A stretch of DNA of 12,441 nt. Origin: Acidobacteriota bacterium. Its GTDB lineage: Bacteria; Acidobacteriota; Terriglobia; Terriglobales; Acidobacteriaceae. The notes under the pieces were generated by a model, which was not told the origin of the DNA, made no database searches, and worked only from the letters and a program-made list of their open reading frames with translations. Position 1 is the first letter of the stretch, and every line of letters begins with the position of its first letter. The stretch lies in assembly GCA_021793595.1 (NCBI GenBank), contig JAJYSL010000025.1, forward strand, positions 1 through 12,441, read 5' to 3'. Made by a program: the position numbers and the translations under genes. Positions 1 to 6,889 of the stretch are shown here, piece after piece.

Positions 1-379
1 GCTTAGTTAGACAAAGAATCCATGTCTCGATATTACGCTTTGGAACCACCCGCGCAATTTTCTCATGCTTGATATCGACGGGTAGTTTTTTAGCATCCTT
101 CAAAGCTTGATCGAGTTGCTTCCATCTATCTTGGACCGAATGAGCGTCTGCGTCGATTACCACGATCAGCGCAGTTTTGGCGTTGCGTTGGCGTAGGCGG
201 TATGCGCTTACTTCCTTGTCAAACCTGTTCCGCACCCAACTTTCAGCGCTCCCCCTGCCTGGGTGCGGAAGCTCAATGCTTATCTCATGGCGCAAGCCGT
301 GCTTCTTGAGATATCTGTAGATGAGCATTTTGTGATGGTCATCTTCCAAAAGCACGATGACCTGCGATGGCTTACTCAT
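1..379 (-). CDS. Toprim-like putative nuclease, partner of the AAA ATPase (3' end outside the window)
   Basis: Partial gene: 126 codons from the ATG at 379-377, open to the window edge with no stop. I translated it directly from the minus strand. The N-terminal half fits a Toprim fold: a hydrophobic strand ending in an acidic residue (VIVLLED, Glu12), a glycine/serine stretch (GRGSAESW, residues 41-48), then a strand ending in an Asp-x-Asp pair (LIVVIDADA, Asp76 and Asp78). Toprim enzymes use this Glu plus DxD set to bind metal. Further on comes PKRNIETW (residues 113-120). It resembles the conserved Arg-x-x-Glu-x-Trp element I recall from DUF4276-like proteins. The start overlaps the last 8 bases of the ATPase gene (ATGAGTAA), which implies translational coupling. 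A purine-rich GGGAGG abuts the ATG. By analogy with OLD and PARIS, it may be the nuclease or effector of an ATPase-controlled defence module. Nuclease activity is inferred. That the gene is real is fairly certain from the coupling and motifs. Confidence 0.8.
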   Translation of the reverse strand, partial: MSKPSQVIVLLEDDHHKMLIYRYLKKHGLRHEISIELPHPGRGSAESWVRNRFDKEVSAYRLRQRNAKTALIVVIDADAHSVQDRWKQLDQALKDAKKLPVDIKHEKIARVVPKRNIETWILCLTK

Positions 380-1469
380 CCTCCCATCCCCGCGCGATCA
401 ATTCAGAAGGCTGGAGATTTCCCGCAGGGTCAGGCTTGAATTTCTCCGTCCGAACATGTCCATTATCCTCGCGGAAAAAACGCAATCCGTATTTTGTAGC
501 CCATTGATTCAGGATTTCGGGGTGATGGGAGATAAGAACAAGCTGTCCATGATGATCTTCAACGGCTTCCTCCGCCGCTAGGAGCCATGGTTGTATTTCA
601 CGCAAAGAGATGAAGTTATCTGGTTCATCAATGAATATGGTATGGCCCTTGGCTATCTGGAAGTGAAGGATCATGTACAAGGCCATCAGGCATCGTTGGC
701 CATCCGAAAGTTCCGACAGTGAATAATTTGCGCGCTTCTTCGTTGAGGTCATAAAATCCGCGCGGAGTTTCCTCCTCCCGTCTTCTTCGGATGAAAACCG
801 CAGGGCCTGGAATCCGTCGAGCGCTGTCCTCATGGACTCTAGGAATTTCAGATTTTCGTCGGGATACGATCCGACTAAATGGCGATACCAACCGGCGATG
901 TTTTCGAGTTCGTAATCGGGTTGATTTTCCTCGCTATCAGCAGTTTCTCTCATGGCGTCGTGATATTCGTCGATCCGAAAGCAATGGACAGATTTCATCC
1001 ATTCAACGAAATTGCGGACGTGCAAGTTGCTCAACTGCGAAAGATGCAAAGCGGATCTCACCGTTTGCAGCGGTACGGCCGTTGCTTGGTCGCTATCGTT
1101 TGGGAAAAAGCGAATCTCTCCGTTTGCCAACTCAAAAACGGTCGCGCCAGAGACTTTCAGACTTTCTAAATTTACTGATGCTTGCTTTGTCTCAGGGTCA
1201 AATCGAACCTCGACTCGGTATTGGTACTTCTCCCGATCCAAAAGGGCTTCAACTTCCAAAACTTGGAGCGGCTTGTCCTGCCACCGGGTGCGAGTCGATT
1301 GCGTGAAGGGGTTCTCATCGCCATCTACAAACCATTTAAGGTACCGAATCGCATCGAGCAACGATGACTTACCGCTGCCATTGGGGCCAAGCAACAACTG
1401 CTTGTGCTCCGGCCTGTACTCGAAGTTGACGAAGCTGCGGAAATTATCGATGTATATCCGAGTCAGCAT
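372..1469 (-). CDS. SMC/ABC-like AAA family ATPase (AAA_21/AAA_15 type), probable defence ATPase
   Basis: A 365-residue cytoplasmic ATPase with a complete ABC/SMC-type nucleotide site. It has Walker A GPNGSGKSS (28-36), the signature LSDGQR (254-259), Walker B TIFIDEPDN (277-285) and a His switch ISHHPE (313-318). The N-terminus (RIYIDNFRSF) is the usual opening of RecF/OLD/AAA_15-type ATPases. About 215 residues lie between Walker A and the signature. That is too short for long SMC coiled coils and fits the single-polypeptide ATPases found beside Toprim or HNH effectors. The start ATG is supported by AGGA about 8 bases upstream on the minus strand. The gene ends inside the start of the Toprim-like gene (8-base overlap). 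It lies 89 bases downstream of the alcohol dehydrogenase gene on the same strand. I see no clear promoter in that gap. GC content is lower than in genes to the right, suggesting acquisition. The ATPase class is sure; a defence role is inferred from the gene pair. Confidence 0.92.
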   Translation of the reverse strand: MLTRIYIDNFRSFVNFEYRPEHKQLLLGPNGSGKSSLLDAIRYLKWFVDGDENPFTQSTRTRWQDKPLQVLEVEALLDREKYQYRVEVRFDPETKQASVNLESLKVSGATVFELANGEIRFFPNDSDQATAVPLQTVRSALHLSQLSNLHVRNFVEWMKSVHCFRIDEYHDAMRETADSEENQPDYELENIAGWYRHLVGSYPDENLKFLESMRTALDGFQALRFSSEEDGRRKLRADFMTSTKKRANYSLSELSDGQRCLMALYMILHFQIAKGHTIFIDEPDNFISLREIQPWLLAAEEAVEDHHGQLVLISHHPEILNQWATKYGLRFFREDNGHVRTEKFKPDPAGNLQPSELIARGWEDE

Positions 1470-1558
1470 GGCTACATCCTATATGGGGTTCTTCAAAACG
1501 GCGAGCATTCTCGGTAGCGTCGCAGCGGCATGTCGAGATTTGAGCCCAGACAATAGCG

Positions 1559-2575
1559 TTAGTTACTCAGGACGGCGCGGTAGCGGACCTGGTTTTTCTT
1601 TAGCTTTGCGACGGCATCATTCACTTTCGCCATGGGAAAGGATTCTGTGATTGCCTTCACGCCATGCCGCGCGGCCACCGTCAGCATCTCCTGCAACAGG
1701 CTGGGGCTGCCGCTGGGGCTTCCAGCGAGGCTGCGCTGGCCCGCGATCAGCGGAAACGCCTGAGCGGAAATCGGGCTGGGGGGCACGCCGACGATGGCCA
1801 GCGTTCCACGCGGACGCAGTGCTGCGATCAGCGTGTTCCAGTCAGGGTCCTGATTGATGGTCGACAAAATCAAATCGAACGAGCCAGCCAGTTTCTTCAT
1901 GGCTTCGTTCTCGCGCGAGTTGACGAAATGATGCGCCCCCATCGACTTGGCTTCCGCTTCCTTGTTTGGTGAGGTTGAGATGGCCGTCACGTCCGCGCCA
2001 AACACGCGCGCGAATTGCAGCGCCAGGTGGCCGAGCCCGCCAATGCCAACGACAGCCACGCGCGATCCAGGAAAAACACCGGCGGTGCGAATCGGATTGT
2101 AGACCGTAATTCCGCCGCACATCATCGGAGCCGTGCCTTCGCTTGGCAGCGCGTCGGGCACGGGAATGGCGAAGCGTGCATTGACGCGGGTTTTCTCTGC
2201 GAATCCGCCGTGGCGGTGCACGCAGGTCGGCACACTCTGGGCGCACAGATTTTCATCGCCCCGCAGACACCACTCGCAGGTGCCGCAGGAGTCCGCCTGC
2301 CAACCCACAGCGACGCGCTGTCCCAGGCTGCGGTCTTTCACCTGGCTGCCCATGGCGGAAATGGCGCCCACAATTTCATGTCCGGGAATGAAGGGATACT
2401 GCGTGATTCCCCAATCGTTGTTGATCAGGTGCAAATCACTGTGACAGATGCCGCAATGCGTGATCGCAATCTCCACCTCGTTCGGCTTCAGTTCCTGCGA
2501 CTCGTACTTAAAAGGAAGAAGTTCCGCGCCTGCAGCGTGGGTGGCGTAGCCATGAATCGTGCTCATCGGAGTCAT
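1559..2575 (-). CDS. Zinc-dependent alcohol dehydrogenase, cinnamyl-alcohol/YahK-like (MDR family)
   Basis: A 338-residue cytosolic medium-chain dehydrogenase/reductase that interconverts alcohols and aldehydes with a nicotinamide cofactor. The expected metal sites are all visible. Catalytic zinc: Cys44 (CGICHSD), His66-Glu67 (PGHE) and Cys153. Structural zinc: Cys97, Cys100, Cys103 and Cys111. The Rossmann fold carries GIGGLG (177-182). The following STSPNK, after the second strand, resembles the phosphate-binding loop of NADPH-using cinnamyl alcohol dehydrogenases, so NADP(H) is likely. Length is normal for the family. The natural substrate cannot be read from the sequence; relatives reduce a broad range of aldehydes and are often detoxifying. 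Two starts are possible, the ATG at 2575 or another three codons in (MSTIHGYA). A GGAAAG lies about 8 bases before the first. The gene is transcribed toward the ATPase module and away from the S55 gene. Confidence 0.95.
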   Translation of the reverse strand: MTPMSTIHGYATHAAGAELLPFKYESQELKPNEVEIAITHCGICHSDLHLINNDWGITQYPFIPGHEIVGAISAMGSQVKDRSLGQRVAVGWQADSCGTCEWCLRGDENLCAQSVPTCVHRHGGFAEKTRVNARFAIPVPDALPSEGTAPMMCGGITVYNPIRTAGVFPGSRVAVVGIGGLGHLALQFARVFGADVTAISTSPNKEAEAKSMGAHHFVNSRENEAMKKLAGSFDLILSTINQDPDWNTLIAALRPRGTLAIVGVPPSPISAQAFPLIAGQRSLAGSPSGSPSLLQEMLTVAARHGVKAITESFPMAKVNDAVAKLKKNQVRYRAVLSN

Positions 2576-2617
2576 TTCTTTTCTTTCCAGAGGGGTTCGG
2601 TCAAAGCGAAAAATGTT

Positions 2618-2631
2618 TACTCCCTAAAGTA
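2618..2631. promoter_or_regulatory. Possible operator upstream of the alcohol dehydrogenase (TACT-N6-AGTA)
   Basis: A short inverted repeat with 4-base arms (TACT, six bases, AGTA) sits 43-56 bases upstream of the dehydrogenase start in the 78-base gap after the S55 gene. From memory, HxlR/YodB-type regulators bind TACT...AGTA dyads and often control aldehyde or quinone detoxification genes. No such regulator is encoded nearby. A weak -35-like TTGTGA (2634-2639, minus strand) lies next to it, but there is no convincing -10. The arms are short enough to occur by chance. Confidence 0.22.
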
Positions 2632-2653
2632 CATCACAACCGTGAACCGGGCG

Positions 2654-4540
2654 TCAGGGTTGAACGTCTATCGTAACAACTTGCGATCCGGTGACCGCCA
2701 TATTCAGGCGTTCAGAGGCCAGCGCAATGGCGGTTTCCCCGTCGATGGAAAAGTCTCCGTTGTTCTCCACTGGCTGTAGAACATTCGCCATGGAAAGCGG
2801 AACCGCCGGCAGATCCTGGCCCTGCACCATGGCTTGCGGCATCGGCGCCAGCAGCGTTGCGTAGAGCAGATCGTTCGGGTGCATGCGGTTCAGGCGAGCA
2901 ATGGTCTCGCCAAGCCCCAGCGGAGGCGCGGCAGGGTTGGGGATCAGATGCAGCGTATGGTCGAGCGTGGTGCCATCGCTGATCAGCAGGCGAACCTGTC
3001 CCGGCGGCAGCGTGGCCGGCAACGCGACCGTCCAGCGAAGGATGCGCTGCGGTTCACGATAGGGATGTAGCGTCGCTTCCACGGTCACATGGTCGCCGGC
3101 ATGAACCCGGCTTTCCAGCACGCGAGCTGCGTCGAGCCGCGCAGACTGTCTGCCCGGTGATGTATCGAGCGTCAAGGAGACTTGCCGAATGGAAGGCATT
3201 TCTCGCGGATTGCTGTAGAGGCTTTCAAAGCGCTGCGCCACGGCAATGGCAACGGCTAGGCTGGCCGGTTGCTGATTGGTGGCCGCAAACCAATCGTCAA
3301 TGTGCACATCCGGGTATCCCGCGATCGAGATGGTGCCGCGCAGTTCATCGGTGGAAGGATCGTTGTAGCCATTGGTATCCTGCATCGCCTGATAGACGGT
3401 CGCCAGCAGCGCCGCGGAGGTGAGACGTGGATGCTGAACAACGGCGAAGTGATATGTATGCGGCTGCACCCGCTGCGGCGGGCCACCCAGCGCCAATGTC
3501 ACTGGAATCATGCTGGCTTTTTTTCCAAACACGCCAAGAATGCCGGATTCGCGGTCCTGCGTAAACGACCCCACGGTCTCCGTGGTATTGATAATTTTCA
3601 TCGGCTCCAGCGAAGAAGGCACCGTGGCAACCACCTGGGCTTTGGTCATCGGCAAGGAAACGTCCCCGAAGCGTGTGATCGGATGTCCGCAGGCCAGCAG
3701 GCGTTTGGGATCGACATAGGTGACGGTGCAGGTGGCTGCCATATCAAAGTCGCCCGAGACGATGATGGCGCTGATCGCGGAGCCCGGCACCACAGGGGCA
3801 GGATCGACCGCGTAGGGCGTTGCGCTTCCCAATCCGGAAACTGGAGTCAGCCCGTAGGATTGAAAGCGCTGCTGAAACATCTGAATGGCCTGCGGCGAGA
3901 AACCGTCGAACACCAGCGGAGCTTCAATCGGGTGCACTTCAGAGTCGTTGGCGGAAGACCATGGCAGCGCGGCGGAAGCACTTGCGGGCTGGTTCGAAGC
4001 CAGCGCAGGCGCGGCGTTCGCAGAATCCGGTGACGCGTCGGGCGTCGATGCGACTACTGAAGTAATGGGGGAAGGCCGGTCGTCCTCTTTCGCAACTTCC
4101 AGCATTTGCGCAATGGGCGTGATACCCGCGATGGGCTCTTTCGTGAACTGGCCGATGCGAAATCCAATGGCTCCAACTAATTTGCCGTCGATGTAGACGG
4201 GGCTGCCGCTCATGCCCGCGACTACGCCGTCATACTCTGCTTTGGTGCCGAGCAGTCGCGCCAAAATCATATCTTTGCCGGGACCGATGGCGTCGCGAAG
4301 CACACCGAGAATCTCCAGATCGATCGCTTCCGGTTTGCTTCCGACCAGAACGGTGTAGGCCGTGCCGCGCTGCCCGGCATGCACCTGCGACAACGGATAC
4401 ATCCGTTGCGTGGCGAGCGAAACAGCGGGGCCCGGCGTGGAAGCGCCGGCCGGTGAAGTCTGCGCAACCATGGAGAAAGCGCAAGTCGCCATTGCCAGGA
4501 AGGCGACCGTACGGAAAAGCCTTTGAAGAAAGATATGCAC
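2654..4540 (-). CDS. Secreted SpoIVB/S55-type peptidase-domain protein
   Basis: A 628-residue protein with an N-terminal signal peptide (basic start, hydrophobic residues 11-26, Ala-rich exit), so exported to the periplasm or cell surface. The serine motif GMSGSP (109-114) followed by VYIDGKLVGAI is the hallmark of peptidase family S55; Ser111 is the likely nucleophile. A second conserved block, TVTYVDPKRLLACGHPIT (272-289), matches the region around the catalytic His of SpoIVB and gives His286. An Ala/Ser/Pro-rich linker (about 155-205) separates the two halves. In SpoIVB, as I recall, the His block precedes the Ser block, so the order here is reversed. Residues 360-628 have no motif I recognise. 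The mature protein has only two cysteines, Cys271 and Cys284, around the His block. The start is a GTG with no clear ribosome-binding site; an in-frame TAG lies four codons upstream, so the true start can only be here or downstream. Substrate unknown. It may be a peptidase or a non-catalytic envelope protein. Confidence 0.9.
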   Translation of the reverse strand: MHIFLQRLFRTVAFLAMATCAFSMVAQTSPAGASTPGPAVSLATQRMYPLSQVHAGQRGTAYTVLVGSKPEAIDLEILGVLRDAIGPGKDMILARLLGTKAEYDGVVAGMSGSPVYIDGKLVGAIGFRIGQFTKEPIAGITPIAQMLEVAKEDDRPSPITSVVASTPDASPDSANAAPALASNQPASASAALPWSSANDSEVHPIEAPLVFDGFSPQAIQMFQQRFQSYGLTPVSGLGSATPYAVDPAPVVPGSAISAIIVSGDFDMAATCTVTYVDPKRLLACGHPITRFGDVSLPMTKAQVVATVPSSLEPMKIINTTETVGSFTQDRESGILGVFGKKASMIPVTLALGGPPQRVQPHTYHFAVVQHPRLTSAALLATVYQAMQDTNGYNDPSTDELRGTISIAGYPDVHIDDWFAATNQQPASLAVAIAVAQRFESLYSNPREMPSIRQVSLTLDTSPGRQSARLDAARVLESRVHAGDHVTVEATLHPYREPQRILRWTVALPATLPPGQVRLLISDGTTLDHTLHLIPNPAAPPLGLGETIARLNRMHPNDLLYATLLAPMPQAMVQGQDLPAVPLSMANVLQPVENNGDFSIDGETAIALASERLNMAVTGSQVVTIDVQP

Positions 4541-4675
4541 ACTACCAGACTAAAAGGGAAGTGGCTGTAACGGAAGTGGGCAGGTCGTGGAAGCCCGGTG
4601 TAAGATTCAAATTTGCTGTGCCGCCGTACCTGGGACCAGCGAGGAACTCTCTGCGTCGCAACTTGAGGATCGATC
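4541..4675. promoter_or_regulatory. Divergent intergenic region between the S55 gene and the symporter
   Basis: This 135-base gap must hold the promoters for two genes that diverge from it. On the plus strand, TAAGAT (4601-4606) is a possible -10, but nothing like a -35 precedes it at the right distance. A good GAGG ribosome-binding site (4665-4668) lies 7 bases before the symporter GTG. I see no strong operator or riboswitch fold. Confidence 0.35.
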
Positions 4676-6547
4676 GTGTTGACTGCGTCCGCGCTGGCCA
4701 TCGGCCTGAAAACGAATCTGACCGGGATCGACTGGCTGATTATGCTGGTCTATTTCGCCTTTGTGTTGGGCATTGGCTTTCTGCTGAAACGCCACATGCA
4801 CACCAGCACAGACTTCTTTCTGGCCGGGCGGGCGCTGCCGGCCTGGGTGTGCGGGCTGGCCTTCATTTCCGCCAACCTGGGAGCACAGGAAGTGATCGGC
4901 ATGGGCGCCTCGGGCGCCAAGTATGGCATCGCGACCAGCCAGTTTTACTGGATCGGCGCCATCCCGGCTATGGTGTTTGTCGGCCTGTTCATGATGCCGT
5001 TCTATTACGGCTCTAAAGCACGATCGGTGCCGGAATATCTGAAGCTTCGCTACGACGAAAAGACGCGCGCGTGGAACGCAGGTTCTTTTGCCATCATGAC
5101 GGTGTTTTCCTCCGGCATTTCCATGTACGCCATGGCAAAGCTGATCCAGGTGCTGCATATTTTCGATGGACTGTTCCTGCATTTTGGCCTGCCGCTTAGC
5201 TGGATTTTTCATTTCTCGATTTTTCTGTCCGCGGTCATTGTGCTCGGCTACATTTCGCTGGGTGGCCTGACCAGCGCGATTTATAACGAAGTGCTGCAAT
5301 TCTTTTTGATCGTCGCCGGATTTATGCCGCTGGTCTGGATAGGACTGAAGAACGTGGGCGGCTGGCATGGCATTCAGCGCGCTCTGGGCCCCGCTTATAC
5401 GCACTCCTGGCGCGGTATGGCGCACGCCAGCACCAACCCGCTGGGCACGCAATGGTACGCGCTGGTATTTGGCCTGGGGTTCGTGCTTTCGTTTGGATAT
5501 TGGTGTACGGATTTTCTGGTGATTCAGAGTGCGATGGCAGCCGAGTCGCATCTCGCGGCGCGGCGTGTGCCATTGATTGCCGCCATTCCGAAAATGTTCT
5601 TTCCATTTCTGGTGATCTTGCCCGGTTTGATTGCGATCTCGGTTCCTACGGTCACGCAGCACATGATGGCGCAGGCGCAAACCGCGCCGACTCCAGGCGC
5701 CACGCGAGGGGCCATGGCCTCCGGTGCCTCTTCGTCGCTGGTTGGCAGGGGACTGGTCCCGGTCAAAATCGATCCGGTGAATGGCCGCGTGCTGACCGAC
5801 AACAAAGGCACGCCGCTGCTGGATTACGATCTGGCGACGCCCAACATGCTGCTGCATTTCTTTCCGACTGGAATGCTGGGGCTGGGTCTGACGGCGCTGC
5901 TGGCCAGCTTCATGTCCGGCATGGCGGGCAACGTGACCGCGTTCAACACCGTTTGGACCTACGACATCTATCAGTCCTACATCCACAAGAACGGGACCGA
6001 TGCTCATTATCTTTGGATGGGTCGCATGGCGACAATAGGCGGGGTGGCGCTGTCGATTGGCGCGGCGTATTTTGTCACCTCGTTCAACAACATCATGGAC
6101 GCGCTGCAGTTGGTCTTCTCCTTTGTGAATGCGCCTCTGCTGGCGACGTTTCTGCTGGGCATGTTCTGGAAGCGCACCACCGGCCACGGCGCGTTCTGGG
6201 GATTGCTGTCGGGCACCTGCGCGGCGGCGCTTCATACCGGGCTGACATTGCCCGCGGATGTTTCCGGCGTCGGCATTCACGGCGGATGGATCACCGTGCT
6301 GCACGTCTATCCCAGCACCATGGCGCAGACCTTCTGGACAGCCATCTGGGCCTTCGCCGTTGGCTTGGTCGTGACCATCGGATTAAGCCTGATGACCAAA
6401 CCGCGCCAGGAAAAAGACCTTGTCGGGCTTGTCTACTCGCTGACGCCCAAGCCTGCCGAAGGGCATCTGCTGTGGTATCAACGGCCGGCCTCACTCGCAA
6501 TTCTGGTACTGGCCATGGTGGTGGTATTGAACCTAGTGTTTTTGTAA
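4676..6547 (+). CDS. Sodium:solute symporter (SSS/SGLT family)
   Basis: A 623-residue inner-membrane protein that couples sodium entry to uptake of a small solute. Hydrophobic segments run through the whole chain and would fit about 13-14 helices of the LeuT-fold SSS type. Family landmarks: DFFLAGRALPAW (46-57), an unwound first core helix around SANLGAQEVIGMGASG (65-80), GGLTSAIYNEVLQ (196-208), and ALLASFMSGMAGNVTAFNT (407-425), which matches the SSS signature and carries the Ser411/Ser414 region used for the sodium site. A hydrophilic stretch of about 60 residues (330-390), Ala/Ser-rich and then charged, interrupts the helices and probably forms an external loop. The closest feel is SGLT-like sugar transport, but the substrate is not determinable by eye. 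The start is GTG with GAGG 7 bases upstream. Only 22 bases separate its stop from the small membrane protein that follows, so they are probably cotranscribed. Confidence 0.93.
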   Translation: MLTASALAIGLKTNLTGIDWLIMLVYFAFVLGIGFLLKRHMHTSTDFFLAGRALPAWVCGLAFISANLGAQEVIGMGASGAKYGIATSQFYWIGAIPAMVFVGLFMMPFYYGSKARSVPEYLKLRYDEKTRAWNAGSFAIMTVFSSGISMYAMAKLIQVLHIFDGLFLHFGLPLSWIFHFSIFLSAVIVLGYISLGGLTSAIYNEVLQFFLIVAGFMPLVWIGLKNVGGWHGIQRALGPAYTHSWRGMAHASTNPLGTQWYALVFGLGFVLSFGYWCTDFLVIQSAMAAESHLAARRVPLIAAIPKMFFPFLVILPGLIAISVPTVTQHMMAQAQTAPTPGATRGAMASGASSSLVGRGLVPVKIDPVNGRVLTDNKGTPLLDYDLATPNMLLHFFPTGMLGLGLTALLASFMSGMAGNVTAFNTVWTYDIYQSYIHKNGTDAHYLWMGRMATIGGVALSIGAAYFVTSFNNIMDALQLVFSFVNAPLLATFLLGMFWKRTTGHGAFWGLLSGTCAAALHTGLTLPADVSGVGIHGGWITVLHVYPSTMAQTFWTAIWAFAVGLVVTIGLSLMTKPRQEKDLVGLVYSLTPKPAEGHLLWYQRPASLAILVLAMVVVLNLVFL

Positions 6548-6569
6548 ATCGCACGGGAAGGGAATTGCG

Positions 6570-6836
6570 ATGGGGCTCGACATTCGACTACCGCTGGGGT
6601 TGCTTTTCGTTGTGACCGGGGGAATGATGGCGGTCTACGGACTGTTCACCCACGGCAGCGCAATCTATCAAAAATCGCTGGGGATAGACATCAATCTTGT
6701 CTGGGGAGTGGTGCTGTCGCTTTTCGGTCTGACGATGTTGTTGCTGGCCTATCGCGATCGCCGCCGCATGGCTGCCGCACCGCCCGCGGTTGCCTCCAGC
6801 GAAGTTCCGCCGCCAGTTCGTCCGCGCGGCCATTGA
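6570..6836 (+). CDS. Small two-helix membrane protein, probable symporter partner
   Basis: An 88-residue protein with two hydrophobic helices (about 7-27 and 42-61) joined by a short loop with the segment KSLGIDINLVWG. After the second helix come an arginine cluster (RDRRR, 62-66) and a Pro/Ala-rich tail. By the positive-inside rule the C-terminus is cytoplasmic, giving a hairpin with both ends inside. A strong AAGGGAA lies just before the ATG, and the start is 22 bases after the symporter stop. No catalytic motif is visible. Paired small membrane subunits are known for some SSS carriers, so a role in stabilising or tuning the symporter is the natural guess, but this is context only. The reading frame is trustworthy because of its ribosome-binding site and clean two-helix pattern. 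Confidence 0.8.
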   Translation: MGLDIRLPLGLLFVVTGGMMAVYGLFTHGSAIYQKSLGIDINLVWGVVLSLFGLTMLLLAYRDRRRMAAAPPAVASSEVPPPVRPRGH

Positions 6837-6889
6837 TGCGCACCTAGTCGCGGCGCGTCCACGATGCTATTTCGCGGCCATCGATGCGC
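6825..6889. repeat. Pair of 17-base direct repeats across a convergent gene junction
   Basis: CGCGGCCATTGATGCGC at 6825-6841 recurs as CGCGGCCATCGATGCGC at 6873-6889, with one mismatch and a period of 48 bases. The first copy overlaps the end of the small membrane protein gene; the second lies in the 3' end of the alanyl-tRNA editing gene. Only 30 bases separate the two genes. Neither copy makes a convincing terminator with a T-run. Confidence 0.4.

Noticed and set aside
1470..1558. A dedicated promoter for the ATPase/Toprim cassette
   Set aside because: CATATAGGATG resembles a -10, but it would place the start within the ribosome-binding site, and no matching -35 is visible.
2015..2779. A 254-codon plus-strand frame crossing the dehydrogenase and the end of the S55 gene
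   Set aside because: It spans two real minus-strand genes and the gap between them with no recognisable domain; a shadow frame.
3269..4033. A 254-codon plus-strand frame opposite the S55 gene
   Set aside because: Composition is Arg/Gly/His-rich without domain motifs, and it runs antisense to a conserved S55 coding frame.
4607..6304. A 565-codon open frame on the minus strand, antisense to the symporter
   Set aside because: It lies wholly opposite a clearly real SSS gene and reads as His/Gln/Arg-rich low-complexity protein without motifs or a supported start. This is the usual mirror frame of GC-rich coding DNA.
5452..6615. A 387-codon plus-strand frame overlapping the symporter and the small membrane protein
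   Set aside because: Shifted frame of the symporter with Arg/Gly/His-rich composition and no membrane segments or motifs; the symporter frame explains the region fully.
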